DNA from: Calliphora vicina
Lineage: Eukaryota > Arthropoda > Insecta > Diptera > Calliphoridae
NCBI RefSeq assembly: GCF_958450345.1
Contig: NC_088780.1
Coordinates: 131,702,226-131,766,225 of the forward strand
DNA length: 64,000 bases
Reading direction: 5' to 3'
The notes beneath the pieces are model-generated. The model searched no databases and was not told where the DNA came from. It saw only the letters and a program-made list of their open reading frames with translations. Positions within the stretch are counted from its first letter, which is position 1. Every line of letters begins with the position of its first letter. A program made the position numbers and the translations under genes. Below are positions 27,301 to 33,690 of this stretch, piece after piece.

Positions 27301-28538
27301 CGTGTTTTTTCGCGATAAAGATAGTTAGAAAATTAATTAAAATGTTTATAGGTTATATTAAACTTGGCATTCTAAACTTTTTCTATATATTTTATCTAAA
27401 GCTTTTGCATAGATTTTACTTTTGCATAATAAATGAAGAGTTAATAATAAAAACGCAATAAATGAGGAGAGTAAATATTAATAAAATTATTTCACTACAA
27501 CTTAAAAAAAATTAAGTTATTTATGGGTTAGGGGGTTGGGGGGTGTGGGTATAGTGTCATTCAAGGAACTCATTCATTTTGGTAACAAAAATTTCTACCG
27601 CATAAATGGCAACTTACATGGTGTCCCGGTGCATGTTGACAAAACTACATTAATGTTAAGACAGACACAAGAAATGTTAATTTAATTCATTTTTTTGTTT
27701 GTTTTATTAATTATATAATTTTTAAGAGGTGTGAATGTAATATATTCAATATTATATGTTAAATTGGATTTTTGAATAAATGGTTAATTTTGTTTTTTCG
27801 TAAAAGCGCATTTATTTAGTTTTGTTTAAAGAAATAAATAAATAAATCAAAAAGTACAAAGAAGAATACAAATATAAATGCAGACAAAAGAAAAAGAGAC
27901 ATAGAATATATAGTATTTGTATCAAGAATATTTAAAATAAACAAAATTATAATATTTAATTCAATTTGAAATTTTAATTTTATAAACTCTACAAATAAAA
28001 GTCCAATTTATGTATGGTTTTTCTTCTTTCAAATTGAATTGAAACAGTTTTGTTTTTAATAAATTATACACACTATTTTGAACACAAACATTATCTTTAG
28101 TTATTTATTTTTTATTAATTATTTACTTTGATTAACATTAATAGCTTTATTTACAGCACACTTTTATTTAATATTTATTTATGTATTTACACCTTCTTTT
28201 AGCACTTTTAAATACCTTTAGCATACTTTTTTTTATTTAACATTTTTGTATCGTTTAGCATTCATATTTGCAGCATTTTACAGTTTTTAGTTTTTTTTTT
28301 TTCGTTAAAAATTTATATAAATTATGAAATGAATTGATATACATTTTGAACTTACCATACAACTGGCTTCATGTAGTTTACCCAATTTGGGTCTTATGAA
28401 GGGCGCTATTTGTCGCCACAGAAATGTCTGCACCGATACAGGTAATCCCAAATCCTGCATGCCATCATCTTGATCTATATCAAATTCTTCGTTATTATTT
28501 GAATGATTATTGTTATTCGTTGTTGTGGTAGTAACCAT
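353..28538 (-). CDS. unc80: UNC80 orthologue, NALCN/na channel complex scaffold (whole gene)
   Basis: UNC80 is a very large, mostly helical neuronal protein that joins UNC79 to the NALCN (fly: narrow abdomen) sodium-leak channel and is needed for its localisation and activity. Exons, 5' to 3': 28356-28538, 24282-24608, 23993-24203, 23838-23929, 23573-23710, 23182-23492, 21879-22072, 21629-21801, 21056-21168, 16419-16551, 15913-16354, 14899-15096, 13103-13457, 12930-13035, 12252-12869, 11959-12183, 9128-9638, 8882-9019, 8491-8810, 5457-5998, 5177-5400, 4574-5118, 4207-4510, 3413-4143, 3128-3346, 1591-3057, 1361-1529, 353-1305. All junctions are GT/AG and all phases close: 9942 nt, 3313 residues plus stop, close to the roughly 3260 of mammalian UNC80. 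Conserved stretches matching remembered vertebrate UNC80 include QTFLWRQ (near residue 36), RWRLLQAALPHV (exon 2), ECAHFVHLCNKGQWP (exon 16), HSVHGIMFKDLKQILRKEQ (exon 23) and KLPSFPRKALEVDLDL (exon 24). Family identity is near certain; individual splice sites are inferred without transcript data. Confidence 0.95.
3413..5998 (-). CDS. unc80: unc80 exons 20-24 (highly conserved core)
   Basis: Exons 5457-5998, 5177-5400, 4574-5118, 4207-4510 and 3413-4143 encode about residues 1597-2378, the best conserved part. Motifs seen in order: VYGEEFGFTFDSDHPN, RFHIRNLFHFPFATMLKG, RMEENAHDVTFKVPPGGIEF, ATKSRK followed by RNALRQQRDKQRAERHSF, VLWMVVHSVHGIMFKDLKQ, DASILLTANVPAAKK, IPSQFPVQEDTLFCQLL, and FLHEELMKLPSFPRKALEVD through HKFMWVRLIARMFEAMAGNF. 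Several hydrophobic helices are present but none is clearly a membrane span; UNC80 is peripheral. The 63-nt intron at 4511-4573 is in frame and stop-free. Confidence 0.95.
6890..7470. repeat. Tandem repeat, five ~113-bp units
   Basis: Five head-to-tail copies are visible. The shared motif AAAACTCAAAATATCTAAAT recurs at 6912, 7024, 7136, 7249 and 7362 (small variations), spacing 112-113 bp. Each unit also holds GCTAATAACTTGGC, a GTTTAATCATGAAAAGGA-like segment and TCTGTGATCACTCATATTTC, followed by a GAAAAATCGATTTTTT-type AT stretch. Copies differ by scattered substitutions and small indels. The array lies wholly within an unc80 intron; a diverged single copy lies at about 33.54 kb. Confidence 0.9.
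8187..8258 (-). tRNA. tRNA-Thr (anticodon CGT)
   Basis: A 72-nt cloverleaf in unc80 intron 19, on the same strand as unc80. The 7-bp acceptor stem GCCTCTT/AGGAGGC contains one U-G pair. The D arm is GCTC...GAGC, the anticodon stem CTGGT/ACCAG encloses the loop CTCGTAA (anticodon CGT, reads ACG), and the T arm is GTGAG-TTCAAAC-CTCAC. The discriminator is A, and a run of eight T follows within a few bases as a Pol III terminator. CCA is not encoded, as expected for a nuclear tRNA gene. Confidence 0.96.
8491..9638 (-). CDS. unc80: unc80 exons 17-19
   Basis: Exons 9128-9638, 8882-9019 and 8491-8810 encode about residues 1274-1596. Exon 17 contains WAEMLGARLEEILFTER, ACVLLFEITAFLRDIY and ANRRWSMALSSMGHSQTS. 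Its donor is a weak GTGGGG; an alternative GTACAT donor 36 nt downstream (exon end at 9092) gives the same phase, so the end is uncertain. Exon 18 is basic (RRPIASAVRPFLSRRG, KRRSLKLRRN). Exon 19 has an acidic Ser-rich segment, then MPWLKAVIDLIGSYNYYC and a Cys/His-rich stretch of pattern C-x4-C-x3-C-x8-C (CTHKGYCHPYCYKRHMRAC) that fits the vertebrate protein. Confidence 0.9.
9795..9865 (+). repeat. tRNA-like (SINE-type) Pol III module
   Basis: Contains a B-box-like GGTTCGATTCC at about 9835 with paired flanks (a CAGCTGTTATGTCACGGG / CCCAGCTGTGACA arrangement), 35-50 nt after a degenerate A-box-like segment. It does not fold as a functional tRNA and has no acceptor stem, so it is probably the head of an old tRNA-derived SINE in unc80 intron 16. 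Confidence 0.4.
10285..11807. mobile_element. Inverted-repeat element (1.5 kb) containing a second palindromic element
   Basis: A perfect 23-bp inverted repeat (10285-10307 and 11785-11807, core CGTCACCTAAAATGCAAAA) bounds about 1.52 kb of AT-rich, non-coding DNA inside unc80 intron 16. No transposase frame is visible. The inner 812 bp (10904-11715) is itself bounded by another inverted repeat, described separately, which suggests one element inserted into another. Confidence 0.6.
10904..11715. mobile_element. Nested palindromic element with GGGTAATGTGGAC motifs
   Basis: Ends are a 17-bp perfect inverted repeat TAGAGTAACTTCGGGTA (10904-10920 and 11699-11715), extended imperfectly through TGTGGACT. 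Inside, variants of GGGTAATRTGGACY occur several times in both orientations (around 11115, 11140, 11290, 11330, 11670). This is the layout of multiple subterminal transposase-binding sites in a non-autonomous DNA transposon. No coding capacity and no clear target-site duplication were found. Confidence 0.6.
11959..13457 (-). CDS. unc80: unc80 exons 13-16
   Basis: Exons 13103-13457, 12930-13035, 12252-12869 and 11959-12183 encode about residues 839-1273. Exon 13 holds the conserved FKPLVTRFVNASKDLKTVEN and ALYGDIRQLVTYVKGAHGGP. Its donor is a weak GTTAGA, chosen because it gives the phase needed by exon 14. Exon 15 is long and basic (RAKRRVERRLNRFGG, then KGKKKQ) and ends in LLETCAPGTFPDPQLVAAVLDL. 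Exon 16 contains LLECAHFVHLCNKGQWPAW, almost identical to vertebrate UNC80. The 60-nt intron between exons 14 and 15 is a multiple of three and stop-free, so its retention would keep the frame. Confidence 0.9.
13806..14520. mobile_element. Foldback/MITE element, 715 bp
   Basis: A perfect inverted repeat of about 35 bp (AAGGCTTTTATAGACGGCAA at the left end, continuing through ATACTGAGTATTAATA) occurs at 13806-13840 and inverted at 14486-14520. A second, shorter hairpin is centred in the element (14152-14165 with 14179-14192, core CCTAAGTCGG). It is non-coding and sits in unc80 intron 12. Confidence 0.7.
14899..16551 (-). CDS. unc80: unc80 exons 10-12
   Basis: Exons 16419-16551, 15913-16354 and 14899-15096 encode about residues 581-839. 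Exon 10 is a Pro/Ser/Thr linker (HTPTPSPDYLKRQ). Exon 11 starts with a Gly/Ser/Asn-rich segment, then has the helical conserved stretch IDYEIVLLAVLNVFKRDL and LRVLEAGLNICELLLEMG, ending in LQVLGCPNGCNDG, the counterpart of vertebrate KSLGCAYGCGEG. Exon 12 continues with RGAPADFLRNQCQKILSRL and LVDFFHAFCAFCVDPSS, matching vertebrate VDFLHALLGFCMEP. Acceptors and donors are canonical. Confidence 0.9.
15283..15525. mobile_element. Foldback element, copy 1
   Basis: A near-complete palindrome of about 240 bp: arms run from about 15326 to 15400 and 15421 to 15500, sharing ACCATAGGTCTAAAATCAAA and AATTCTAAGAAA, with GGGTCGA/TCGACCC outer ends. It lies in unc80 intron 11. A related copy is at about 54.87-55.17 kb. 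Confidence 0.7.
17131..17148 (-). CDS. unc80: unc80 candidate microexon 9a (18 nt)
   Basis: An 18-nt stretch in the 4.5-kb intron between exons 9 and 10 is bounded by an AG acceptor and a strong GTGAGT donor. In the phase left by exon 9 it changes the junction from SLR-YVEPPK to SL-SCLLDSG-YVEPPK without disturbing the frame. It has the size, phase and strong donor expected of a regulated neuronal microexon. This is inferred, with no transcript evidence. Confidence 0.5.
18112..18188. repeat. Short palindrome (77 bp)
   Basis: Arms ATGTTCGTAATAGTAAAA and TTTTACTATTACGAACAT pair over about 30 bp with few mismatches, around a loop containing GGTACC. It is a foldback-type repeat in unc80 intron 9. 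Confidence 0.6.
19511..20757. mobile_element. pogo/Tigger-like non-autonomous element
   Basis: Terminal inverted repeats start CAGGTAGGCCTCCATTTACG on the left and, inverted, CAGGCAATCCTCCATTTACA on the right. They are flanked by TA on both sides (19509-19510 and 20758-20759), as expected for Tc1/mariner-superfamily insertion. The TIR wording resembles pogo/Tigger ends (CAG...CTC..TTTACG). Interior segments repeat CGCGTTAAAT/CGCGTAAAT-type motifs. No transposase frame remains, and another element is nested at 19978-20554. Confidence 0.65.
19978..20554. mobile_element. CCCAGCAAAA-ended element with tRNA-like modules, nested in the pogo-like element
   Basis: Short inverted ends CCCAGCAAAAA/TTTTTGCTGGG bound 577 bp. 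On the minus strand it contains two tRNA-like stretches: one with GTTCGATTCCCACAC (20191-20260 region) and one with TAGCACAGC...GGTTCGCCACC (20345-20410 region). These look like Pol III A/B boxes of SINE type. No target duplication is clear. A second element with the same ends lies at 58365-59059. Confidence 0.5.
21056..22072 (-). CDS. unc80: unc80 exons 7-9 (linker region)
   Basis: Exons 21879-22072, 21629-21801 and 21056-21168 encode roughly residues 421-581. The segment is polar, with Ser, Asn, Lys and Glu (for example QPRKRSNSLPIPQ, ERRGSEKKKRVKMSDLRAF, KKLSRSASMITREPASN). RxxS-type motifs make phosphorylation plausible, but that is inference. It corresponds to the variable linker of vertebrate UNC80, so recognition rests on position and phase rather than strong similarity. 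Exon 9 ends in phase 2 before a 4.5-kb intron. Confidence 0.82.
22350..22495. repeat. Palindromic pair of dispersed-repeat ends
   Basis: AGCAATCCAGAATATATATA...ATTATAAATG is followed in inverted orientation by CATTTATAATTTGC...TATATATATTCTAGATTGCT, with about 50 bp between. The units match the dispersed family seen at 42.4, 45.2 and 51.2 kb (GGGTCGCAAAT...GACAAACTTATA), so this is a head-to-head remnant inside unc80 intron 6. Confidence 0.55.
23182..24608 (-). CDS. unc80: unc80 exons 2-6 (conserved N-terminal block)
   Basis: Five exons separated by short introns (78-345 nt) encode about residues 62-421. Exon 2 (24282-24608) carries IPRWRLLQAALPHVMHC and QVETKLLYTMQWI. Exon 3 (23993-24203) carries LFVYLFAPIIHHLKESDF and the Trp-rich KLWQGMWDNRAPGAPCF, both matching vertebrate UNC80. 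Exons 4 and 5 (23838-23929, 23573-23710) are Ser/acidic and probably disordered. Exon 6 (23182-23492) contains a charged linker, then FLDVAVMRCLFISHWQEEG and WSLQYLYNR, again conserved. Donor and acceptor phases are 0, 1, 0, 0, 2 in order and are mutually consistent. Confidence 0.9.
24689..24709 (-). CDS. unc80: unc80 candidate microexon 1b (21 nt)
   Basis: A 21-nt stretch lies 80 nt upstream of exon 2 on the minus strand and ends at a GTAACT donor. It encodes ESKEACK in phase 0 and leads directly into SFEKVLVQN of exon 2. The acceptor AG is preceded by a purine-containing stretch rather than a good pyrimidine tract, as often seen for regulated microexons. A shorter 12-nt variant (EACK) using a later AG is also possible. 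Confidence 0.55.
25963..26914. mobile_element. Inverted-repeat element in unc80 intron 1
   Basis: An imperfect 37-bp inverted repeat (left GACAAGTGAACAAATTTTTA..., right ending TTTATTCACTTGAC, sharing TCGGAAGACATC) bounds about 950 bp. A direct repeat GAGTGGGATATCTA lies at about 26270 and 26810 inside it. It is non-coding. Superfamily is unknown. Confidence 0.5.
27525..27549 (+). other. G-quadruplex-type motif
   Basis: Four G-runs of 3, 5, 6 and 3 bases with loops TTA, TT and TGT lie in an otherwise AT-rich intron. The G-rich strand is the template strand for unc80. The first part (GGGTTAGGG) resembles a telomere-type unit. Confidence 0.6.
27618..27644 (-). CDS. unc80: unc80 candidate microexon 1a (27 nt)
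   Basis: A 27-nt stretch is bounded by an AG acceptor (preceded by a T-rich tract) and a strong GTAAGT donor inside intron 1. It encodes FCQHAPGHH in the phase 0 required between exons 1 and 2. Its GC content stands out from the surrounding AT-rich intron. Joined with candidate 1b it adds a small Cys/His-rich insert after EASCM. This is inference from splice signals and frame; no transcript is available. Confidence 0.6.
28356..28538 (-). CDS. unc80: unc80 exon 1 (start codon, N-terminus)
   Basis: Encodes residues 1-61: a Thr/Asn-rich low-complexity leader, an acidic patch (EEFDIDQDD), then the conserved UNC80 start LPVSVQTFLWRQ and RPKLGKLHEASCM. The ATG has an A-rich context (AAAATGG) and an in-frame TAA lies three codons upstream (28545-28547), so this start is well supported. 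The exon is exactly 61 codons, and the donor GTAAGT follows directly after the Met codon, so splicing is in phase 0. It is isolated from exon 2 by a 3.7-kb intron that holds two candidate in-frame microexons. Confidence 0.9.
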
Positions 28539-28686
28539 TTTATTTTATTTATTTTTTATTCCGTTTTGTTTGTTAGTATTTTTAGCTTTTGCTTAATTAA
28601 TTTTTGATTTAGGATGTTTACATGATTTTTGGAAATAACCTAGAAAACATTGGAATATGTTCAAAATTCTAAGTAAATATATACAT

Positions 28687-29508
28687 TAGAGTGTCCCTTA
28701 GAATTAAATTTTTTGAAATTTTGAAACGGTACCCCCTGAAAACTTTCGTCATGACCTAAAATACCACCAAACAAATTTTTAGCTTGTTCTAAGAAGGGCA
28801 ACCCGTGCCGACTTTCCATTTAGTTTTGAGGTGCATTTACAAGGGGAAAAAATGTTTTTTTTTTAGTTTTTTTTTTTTTAAATTTTGCTATTAAGTATGT
28901 AATTACTTTTGCAATTTAATTTAAAAGAATCGAAATGTGTACGTAATTGTCGTTCTAATGTGATATAAATGACAAAAATTGGTTAAGAAATGTTAAAGTT
29001 ATTAAAAAATTGCCAACTCTAAATTGAAATTAGAGTTTTGAAACTGCCGTTAAAAAAAATATTTGTTTTGGTTATACCTGGGAATAGGTTAACTGTATCC
29101 TATGAAGATAAAAACTCATATACAAGTAAATATGGAAATGTTTTAAGTAAGAATAAACTTTTGTTTTAATATTTCTCAAAATATGTTAATTTTGTTCCTA
29201 CATTTCTTGTTGTAGTGGCCTGAGACACGTTAATGGCCTGGCGATTTTTAAATAACTTTAAAATTTTTTAACCAATTTTTGTCTTTTATATCTTATTAGA
29301 ACGACAATTACATACACGATTCTTTTAAATTTAATGGCAAAAATTTAAAAAAAACTGAAGAAAATGCATTTTTCCCCTTGAAAATGCACCTCAAAACTAA
29401 ATCAAAAAAAAGCTAAAAATTTTTTTTGTGGTATTTTAGGTCATTACGAAAGTTTTCAGCGGGTACCGTTTCAACATTTCAAAAAATTTAATTCTAAGGG
29501 ACACTCTA
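28687..29508. mobile_element. hAT-like MITE with 8-bp target duplication
   Basis: An 822-bp element with long inverted arms (well over 150 bp each, with ends TAGAGTGTCCCTTAGAATTA). It is flanked by a perfect 8-bp duplication ATATACAT (28679-28686 and 29509-29516), the length made by hAT transposases. Arms include AAACGGTACC...GAAAACTTTCGT and its inverse. There is no coding frame. It sits about 150 bp upstream of the unc80 start codon, in the probable 5' UTR/promoter region. Confidence 0.85.
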
Positions 29509-30143
29509 ATATACATATATTAATTTTTTAACTTAAATGTAGTTTTAATTATCAAATTCTTTACAAATCTGTTCGTATTTGTAAAACTCATATTAAGAAT
29601 AGAAATACTCCGCTTTTATTTAACAATTCCCACAATAATTAATTGACAAATTATTGCATTTCATTTGACACGATATTTCTATTTAGTTATAGACTTACCT
29701 AAGTACATACATATTTACATTGAAAAATCCCACCCATATATTTGCCAAACAAATCGTTTTATAACCTGAAGTATGAAAACCATTCATAAGGTAGACAGAT
29801 AGACGCCTAACATGCTAATTGGCCATTAAATCAAAGTGATTCATTTCAACACAAACACTTAAGTGTTTTCAATTTTAAATATACAATATACATACACGTT
29901 AGAAAAAAGCCTACAACCATACAATTCCATCCAATACGCTGTTTTACAAAGGTTAGTTAATTGACATGAAAACGGAAACGGAACTAAAGCAACAACAACA
30001 ACCATAACAATGAGTTGCAACAAGTGTTTGCGTGAGCAAGGCAAGCAACTAATTTAAGGACATGAATTGAATATGGGTGAAGGGAAAACGAGATCCATGT
30101 AATTTACTACTCATATTACTTCTAATAAGTAAATACCATACAT

Positions 30144-31742
30144 ACATACTCATAATATAAACTAGCTATTTATGGTCACTTTTCAATATATATTTAAACC
30201 TTTTTTTAAATTAATTTTATAAAAAATCTTATAAACTAGAAGTCAACATAAAAAACTACAAACATTTTCATTAAAAACATAACAATTTACATAAATTCAA
30301 TAATTGTACGAAAAGTATCACCAAAAAAGTCTCCGTACAGTTAACCGTTTTAAGACAAGGAATCCCAATATTAATCTTAATTGAATTTAATATGTGATGG
30401 CTGCATTTTAATGGCTGTGCATGGAATGGACCAGCTTTGTTGTTGTCAGGGAATCTATTTTATACCACTCTTCCATTACAACGGCTTTTAGCTGATCTTT
30501 ACTAGTTATATTGTGCTGCCGAATTTTTCTTTCCAAGTGATCCGATAGATGCTCAATCGGGTTGAGATCAGGTGACTGAGCTGAGCGATTTAAGTGCTTA
30601 GGAACATTATAAATAAGACATTCCTTTACTAATCTAGAGGTGTGTTTGGTATCGTTGTCTTGTTGGAAGCAATACAAACGTCCCAAGCCTAATTTTTCAG
30701 AACTTTGTTTTAAGTTTTCTTTTAATATATTAAGGTATTCATATTTATCCATCGCGTTTTCAACAAAAATAAGATTTCCCACAACAGATGAAGCCATGCA
30801 ACCCCAAACCATAACGTTACCTCCTCCATGCTTTACGGTTAGCGTCAAATGCTTCGGATTCATTTCAGTATTTGGCTTTCTCCATAACATTTCTCTTCCA
30901 TCAGAAACAAAAACATTCAATTTACTTTCATCGGTAAAAATAACTCGATCCCAAAAGAAAAAATCTTTATCAATATGCTCGATAGCGTAATCCAATCTCT
31001 TTTTCATGTTCACTTTTCGAACAAGGGGCTTCTTAGGGCTTACTCGACCATTGTATCCATTTAGTTTAAGAGCGTTTCTTACAGTTTGGGGGTTTACCGT
31101 TAATTCATCACTAGTTTTCAAGTTTCCCGCAATTACACATGCGTTAATTTTTGGATTACCTTCTACAAATCGTACAATTCTTCTCTCTAAGTGGTGGTCT
31201 TTTTTTCTTGGATGGTCAGTTCTTTGTTTATTTGCCAATGTTCCGGTTTTTTTGAACTGTTGAATAACGTACTGAATGTAAGAGCGTGGTCTTTTTACAA
31301 TATCCTTGATTTCGGTTAGATTTTTTCCTTCATTTTGCAAGTTAATAATAATTTTCTTTCTATCCATTAAAATTTGCTTATTTTTGGATTCCCTGACAAC
31401 AACAAAGCTGGTGCATTCCATGCACAGCCATTAAAATGAAGCAATTGCTCAGAAAGGAGGACCTACCACATATTAAATTCAATTAAGATTAATATTGGGA
31501 TTCCTTGCCTTAAAACGGTTAACTGTACGGAGACTTTTTTGGTGATACTTTTCGTACAATTATTGAATTTATGTAAATTTTTAAGTTTTTAATGAAAATG
31601 TTTGTAGTTTTTTTATGTTGATTTCTAGTTTATACGATTTTTTATAAAATGAATTAGAAAAAGGTTTAAATATGTATTGAAAACCATAAATTGCTAGTTT
31701 ATATTATGAGTATGTCTGTACGGAGACTTAATTGATTCAGTG
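30144..31742 (-). mobile_element. Tc1-like element with long inverted arms
   Basis: Long inverted repeats: the left arm runs from about 30144 to 30455, and the right arm is its inverse from about 31380 to 31742. The motif AGTCTCCGTACAG occurs near the inner part of both arms and again at the right outer end, the IR/DR layout with two transposase sites per arm. The right end reads to GATTCAGTG next to TA; the corresponding outermost ~28 bp appear missing on the left. The transposase gene is between and partly within the arms. Confidence 0.8.
30408..31367 (-). CDS. Tc1-family DDE transposase
   Basis: An open frame of 319 codons from the ATG at 31367; an in-frame ATG further upstream at 31421 is less likely, because the first 18 residues derive from the inverted arm. 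The N-terminus is a helix-turn-helix region (KIIINLQNEGKNLTEIKDIV), followed by the DDE catalytic domain: FTDES (first D), GGGNVMVWGC, QQDNDTKHTS (second D) and SPDLNPIEHLSDHLERKIRQ (catalytic E). Tc1 transposases cut and paste DNA at TA. The family usually ends near GGPTKY; here the frame stops early at SMHSH, and a GGPTTY-coding copy is found instead in the opposite arm. With this truncated end and one damaged terminus, activity is doubtful. Confidence 0.9.
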   Translation of the reverse strand: MDRKKIIINLQNEGKNLTEIKDIVKRPRSYIQYVIQQFKKTGTLANKQRTDHPRKKDHHLERRIVRFVEGNPKINACVIAGNLKTSDELTVNPQTVRNALKLNGYNGRVSPKKPLVRKVNMKKRLDYAIEHIDKDFFFWDRVIFTDESKLNVFVSDGREMLWRKPNTEMNPKHLTLTVKHGGGNVMVWGCMASSVVGNLIFVENAMDKYEYLNILKENLKQSSEKLGLGRLYCFQQDNDTKHTSRLVKECLIYNVPKHLNRSAQSPDLNPIEHLSDHLERKIRQHNITSKDQLKAVVMEEWYKIDSLTTTKLVHSMHSH

Positions 31743-31963
31743 TACGTAAAGTCAAATGTAGATATATGTGATGCTAAATTTATAATGGATACCATAAATA
31801 TCTAAGTATAATGAAATCAAACGTTCTGATACAATTAGTATTACACCTACTGTAAGAAATATACCGATCATATACTCACTCGTCTTAACAGTTTTTGGTA
31901 AGTGATATTTAAACTTTAGTTACGCATTAAAACTTTTTGGATTGTATTATTTACAATCATGAA

Positions 31964-32902
31964 ATGGGGAGATATTCAAAACAGTTTTGTAATTTGTGGT
32001 CTACAAAAATGAGACATGGAAACAGACGAACGTTGCTGCCGCTAGGTGTTAGTGCCGTTATATTGACCAAAGACACTGGTGGAGTGGTTAATCGTCCTAG
32101 ATCTTGCCATTCGCCCAAAAATCCACTCTGGAATAATGTCGCAGGAAATGAATATATGAAAGATATCCAGGAGCAGTTTTTCAACCAACAAAATGACCGA
32201 TTATATTCCATGCCATCTCGACAAGCATCGGAACGGGTTCCTAGAAAGCCCCCTGCTTTTGTAATTTAGGTAAAATTTTATAAAAAAATATTCCTGTTGT
32301 GTGATGAATGATGAAACTTATGTACTGGCAGACTTTTCAAAACTCCCGGGTCAATATTTTTATGGCTGATGGACGAGGTAATGTTCAAGAATAATACTGA
32401 ACAAAAAATTGCTTTTTTTATAGCAAATAATATAATTTTGAGTGCAACATTTTTTAACTCACTATCACTAATTTTTAATGAGGCTATTAATTTCCAACTC
32501 AGCACTAAACATAAACAAAATTATTACAATCATTTTGCACTATCACTAAGTATGTCTGCCTTTCAATTTCAGCATTGTAAAAGGGGACTAAGTATTTCAA
32601 AATTTTTGTTTATCGATGTTAATTTTAACAACATTTTAGTTTGAATTGATTTTATTTAATGTTTTGCATTCAGCGATATTCCATTATATTTCAAGTTGGT
32701 TCGATTTTCATGTGCTTTGATGTGTTTTGTTCTTCAGTATATAAAACTAACTGATATATTGGAGGACAATCGGACAACGAGAGCAGGTCTAATGTACCCA
32801 CTTGAAGCTGTGCTACTTTTTCTATATTGGATGTTTTCAAAACAAGCTACTCCATATGAAGACATTATTGTAAAACAATTAAAAAAATTAAAAACAAGCT
32901 AG
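31964..32902 (+). CDS. Possible two-exon gene of unknown function (153 aa)
   Basis: I do not recognise this protein. Exon 1 is 31964-32260 (99 codons, starts MGRYSKQFCNLWS, includes LLPLGVSAVILTKDTGGVVN and ends RKPPAF); its donor is GTAATT. Exon 2 is 32738-32902 (54 codons plus TAG), after a TTCTTCAG acceptor, and includes MYPLEAVLLFLYWMF, a hydrophobic stretch of about 15 residues, then a Lys-rich tail ending QLKKLKTS. Phases match (0/0) and the amino-acid composition is more protein-like than other frames nearby. No signal peptide is evident. It begins about 220 bp beyond the Tc1-like element. It could be a small fast-evolving fly gene, part of a transposon, or chance; exon joining is a guess. 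Confidence 0.35.
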
Positions 32903-33090
32903 ACCTACTCTGAGTATGTGAACAAAAACATTTTCCTTTTACAATTTCAATAATTTAGTTTCTGACTGATTTTCGTTCGTAGCCCTTATATGGGAGCTAT
33001 GACTAATCATTAACCGAACGTTATGAATTTAGGTCTCGCGATTTCTTCCTATACAAAACTAGTTTTTCTTGAATTTTATGTAGATATCAA
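32903..33090. repeat. Fragment of dispersed repeat
   Basis: CTACTCTGAGTATGTGAACA, followed by a CCTTATATGGGAGCTATGAC-type segment, resembles the family better preserved at 35.70-36.50 kb (ACACTAAGTAAATGAGCAAA, GACCTTATATGG). It is a partial copy without its ends. Confidence 0.4.
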
Positions 33091-33537
33091 CATTTTTAAG
33101 AGATTTTTCATTTAAATAAAAATTAAAAGATACAAACAACATTTAAAAAGCATCTTTATCTACTTAAAAAATTAGCAGACAGGAATTGGTACTTTTTTGA
33201 AATTCGAACCTTTTAGAGGGGAAAACGTGTAAAAACTTTATATTGATACTTTTTTGCTATCCCATGTAATCATAGATAGAAATACATTTTTACAATTAAG
33301 GGCTAAACATTTTATTAATTTTTGGTACCTTTTTTATAACATAATGGTTTTCTATAAATTGACATAGACATAGATTTGAATATTTTATTATGAACTCCCA
33401 ATATGATAATAAAATTTATTTAAATGTGGACAAAAAAGTACCAAAAAGGGGTAAAAAATGTTGGTTCCTGAAGTCATACAAAAATTAAATAACAGGGTGC
33501 TATTTGAACTCCAGTGTTATAAATCCAATTCAATTCA

Positions 33538-33690
33538 ATCTGTGATCACTCATATTTTATACCAAAAATCGATTTTTAGTATAAAAAACTCAAATATTTT
33601 AAATCGTTTGTAACAACTTAAATACTCTAATTTAGGGAAAATAAACTAAATCTGTGATCAATTATGAATACAGATTTGAATTTCAGAAAA
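33538..33690. repeat. Diverged single copy of the 113-bp repeat
   Basis: Contains CTGTGATCACTCATATTTTA, an AAAAATCGATTTTTAGTATA segment and AAAAAACTCAAATATTTTAA in the same order as units at 6.9-7.4 kb, then a second CTGTGATCA. It shows the intronic satellite is part of a dispersed family. Confidence 0.6.

Noticed and set aside
30640..31263. Plus-strand frames of 116 and 85 codons
   Set aside because: Antisense to the Tc1 transposase.
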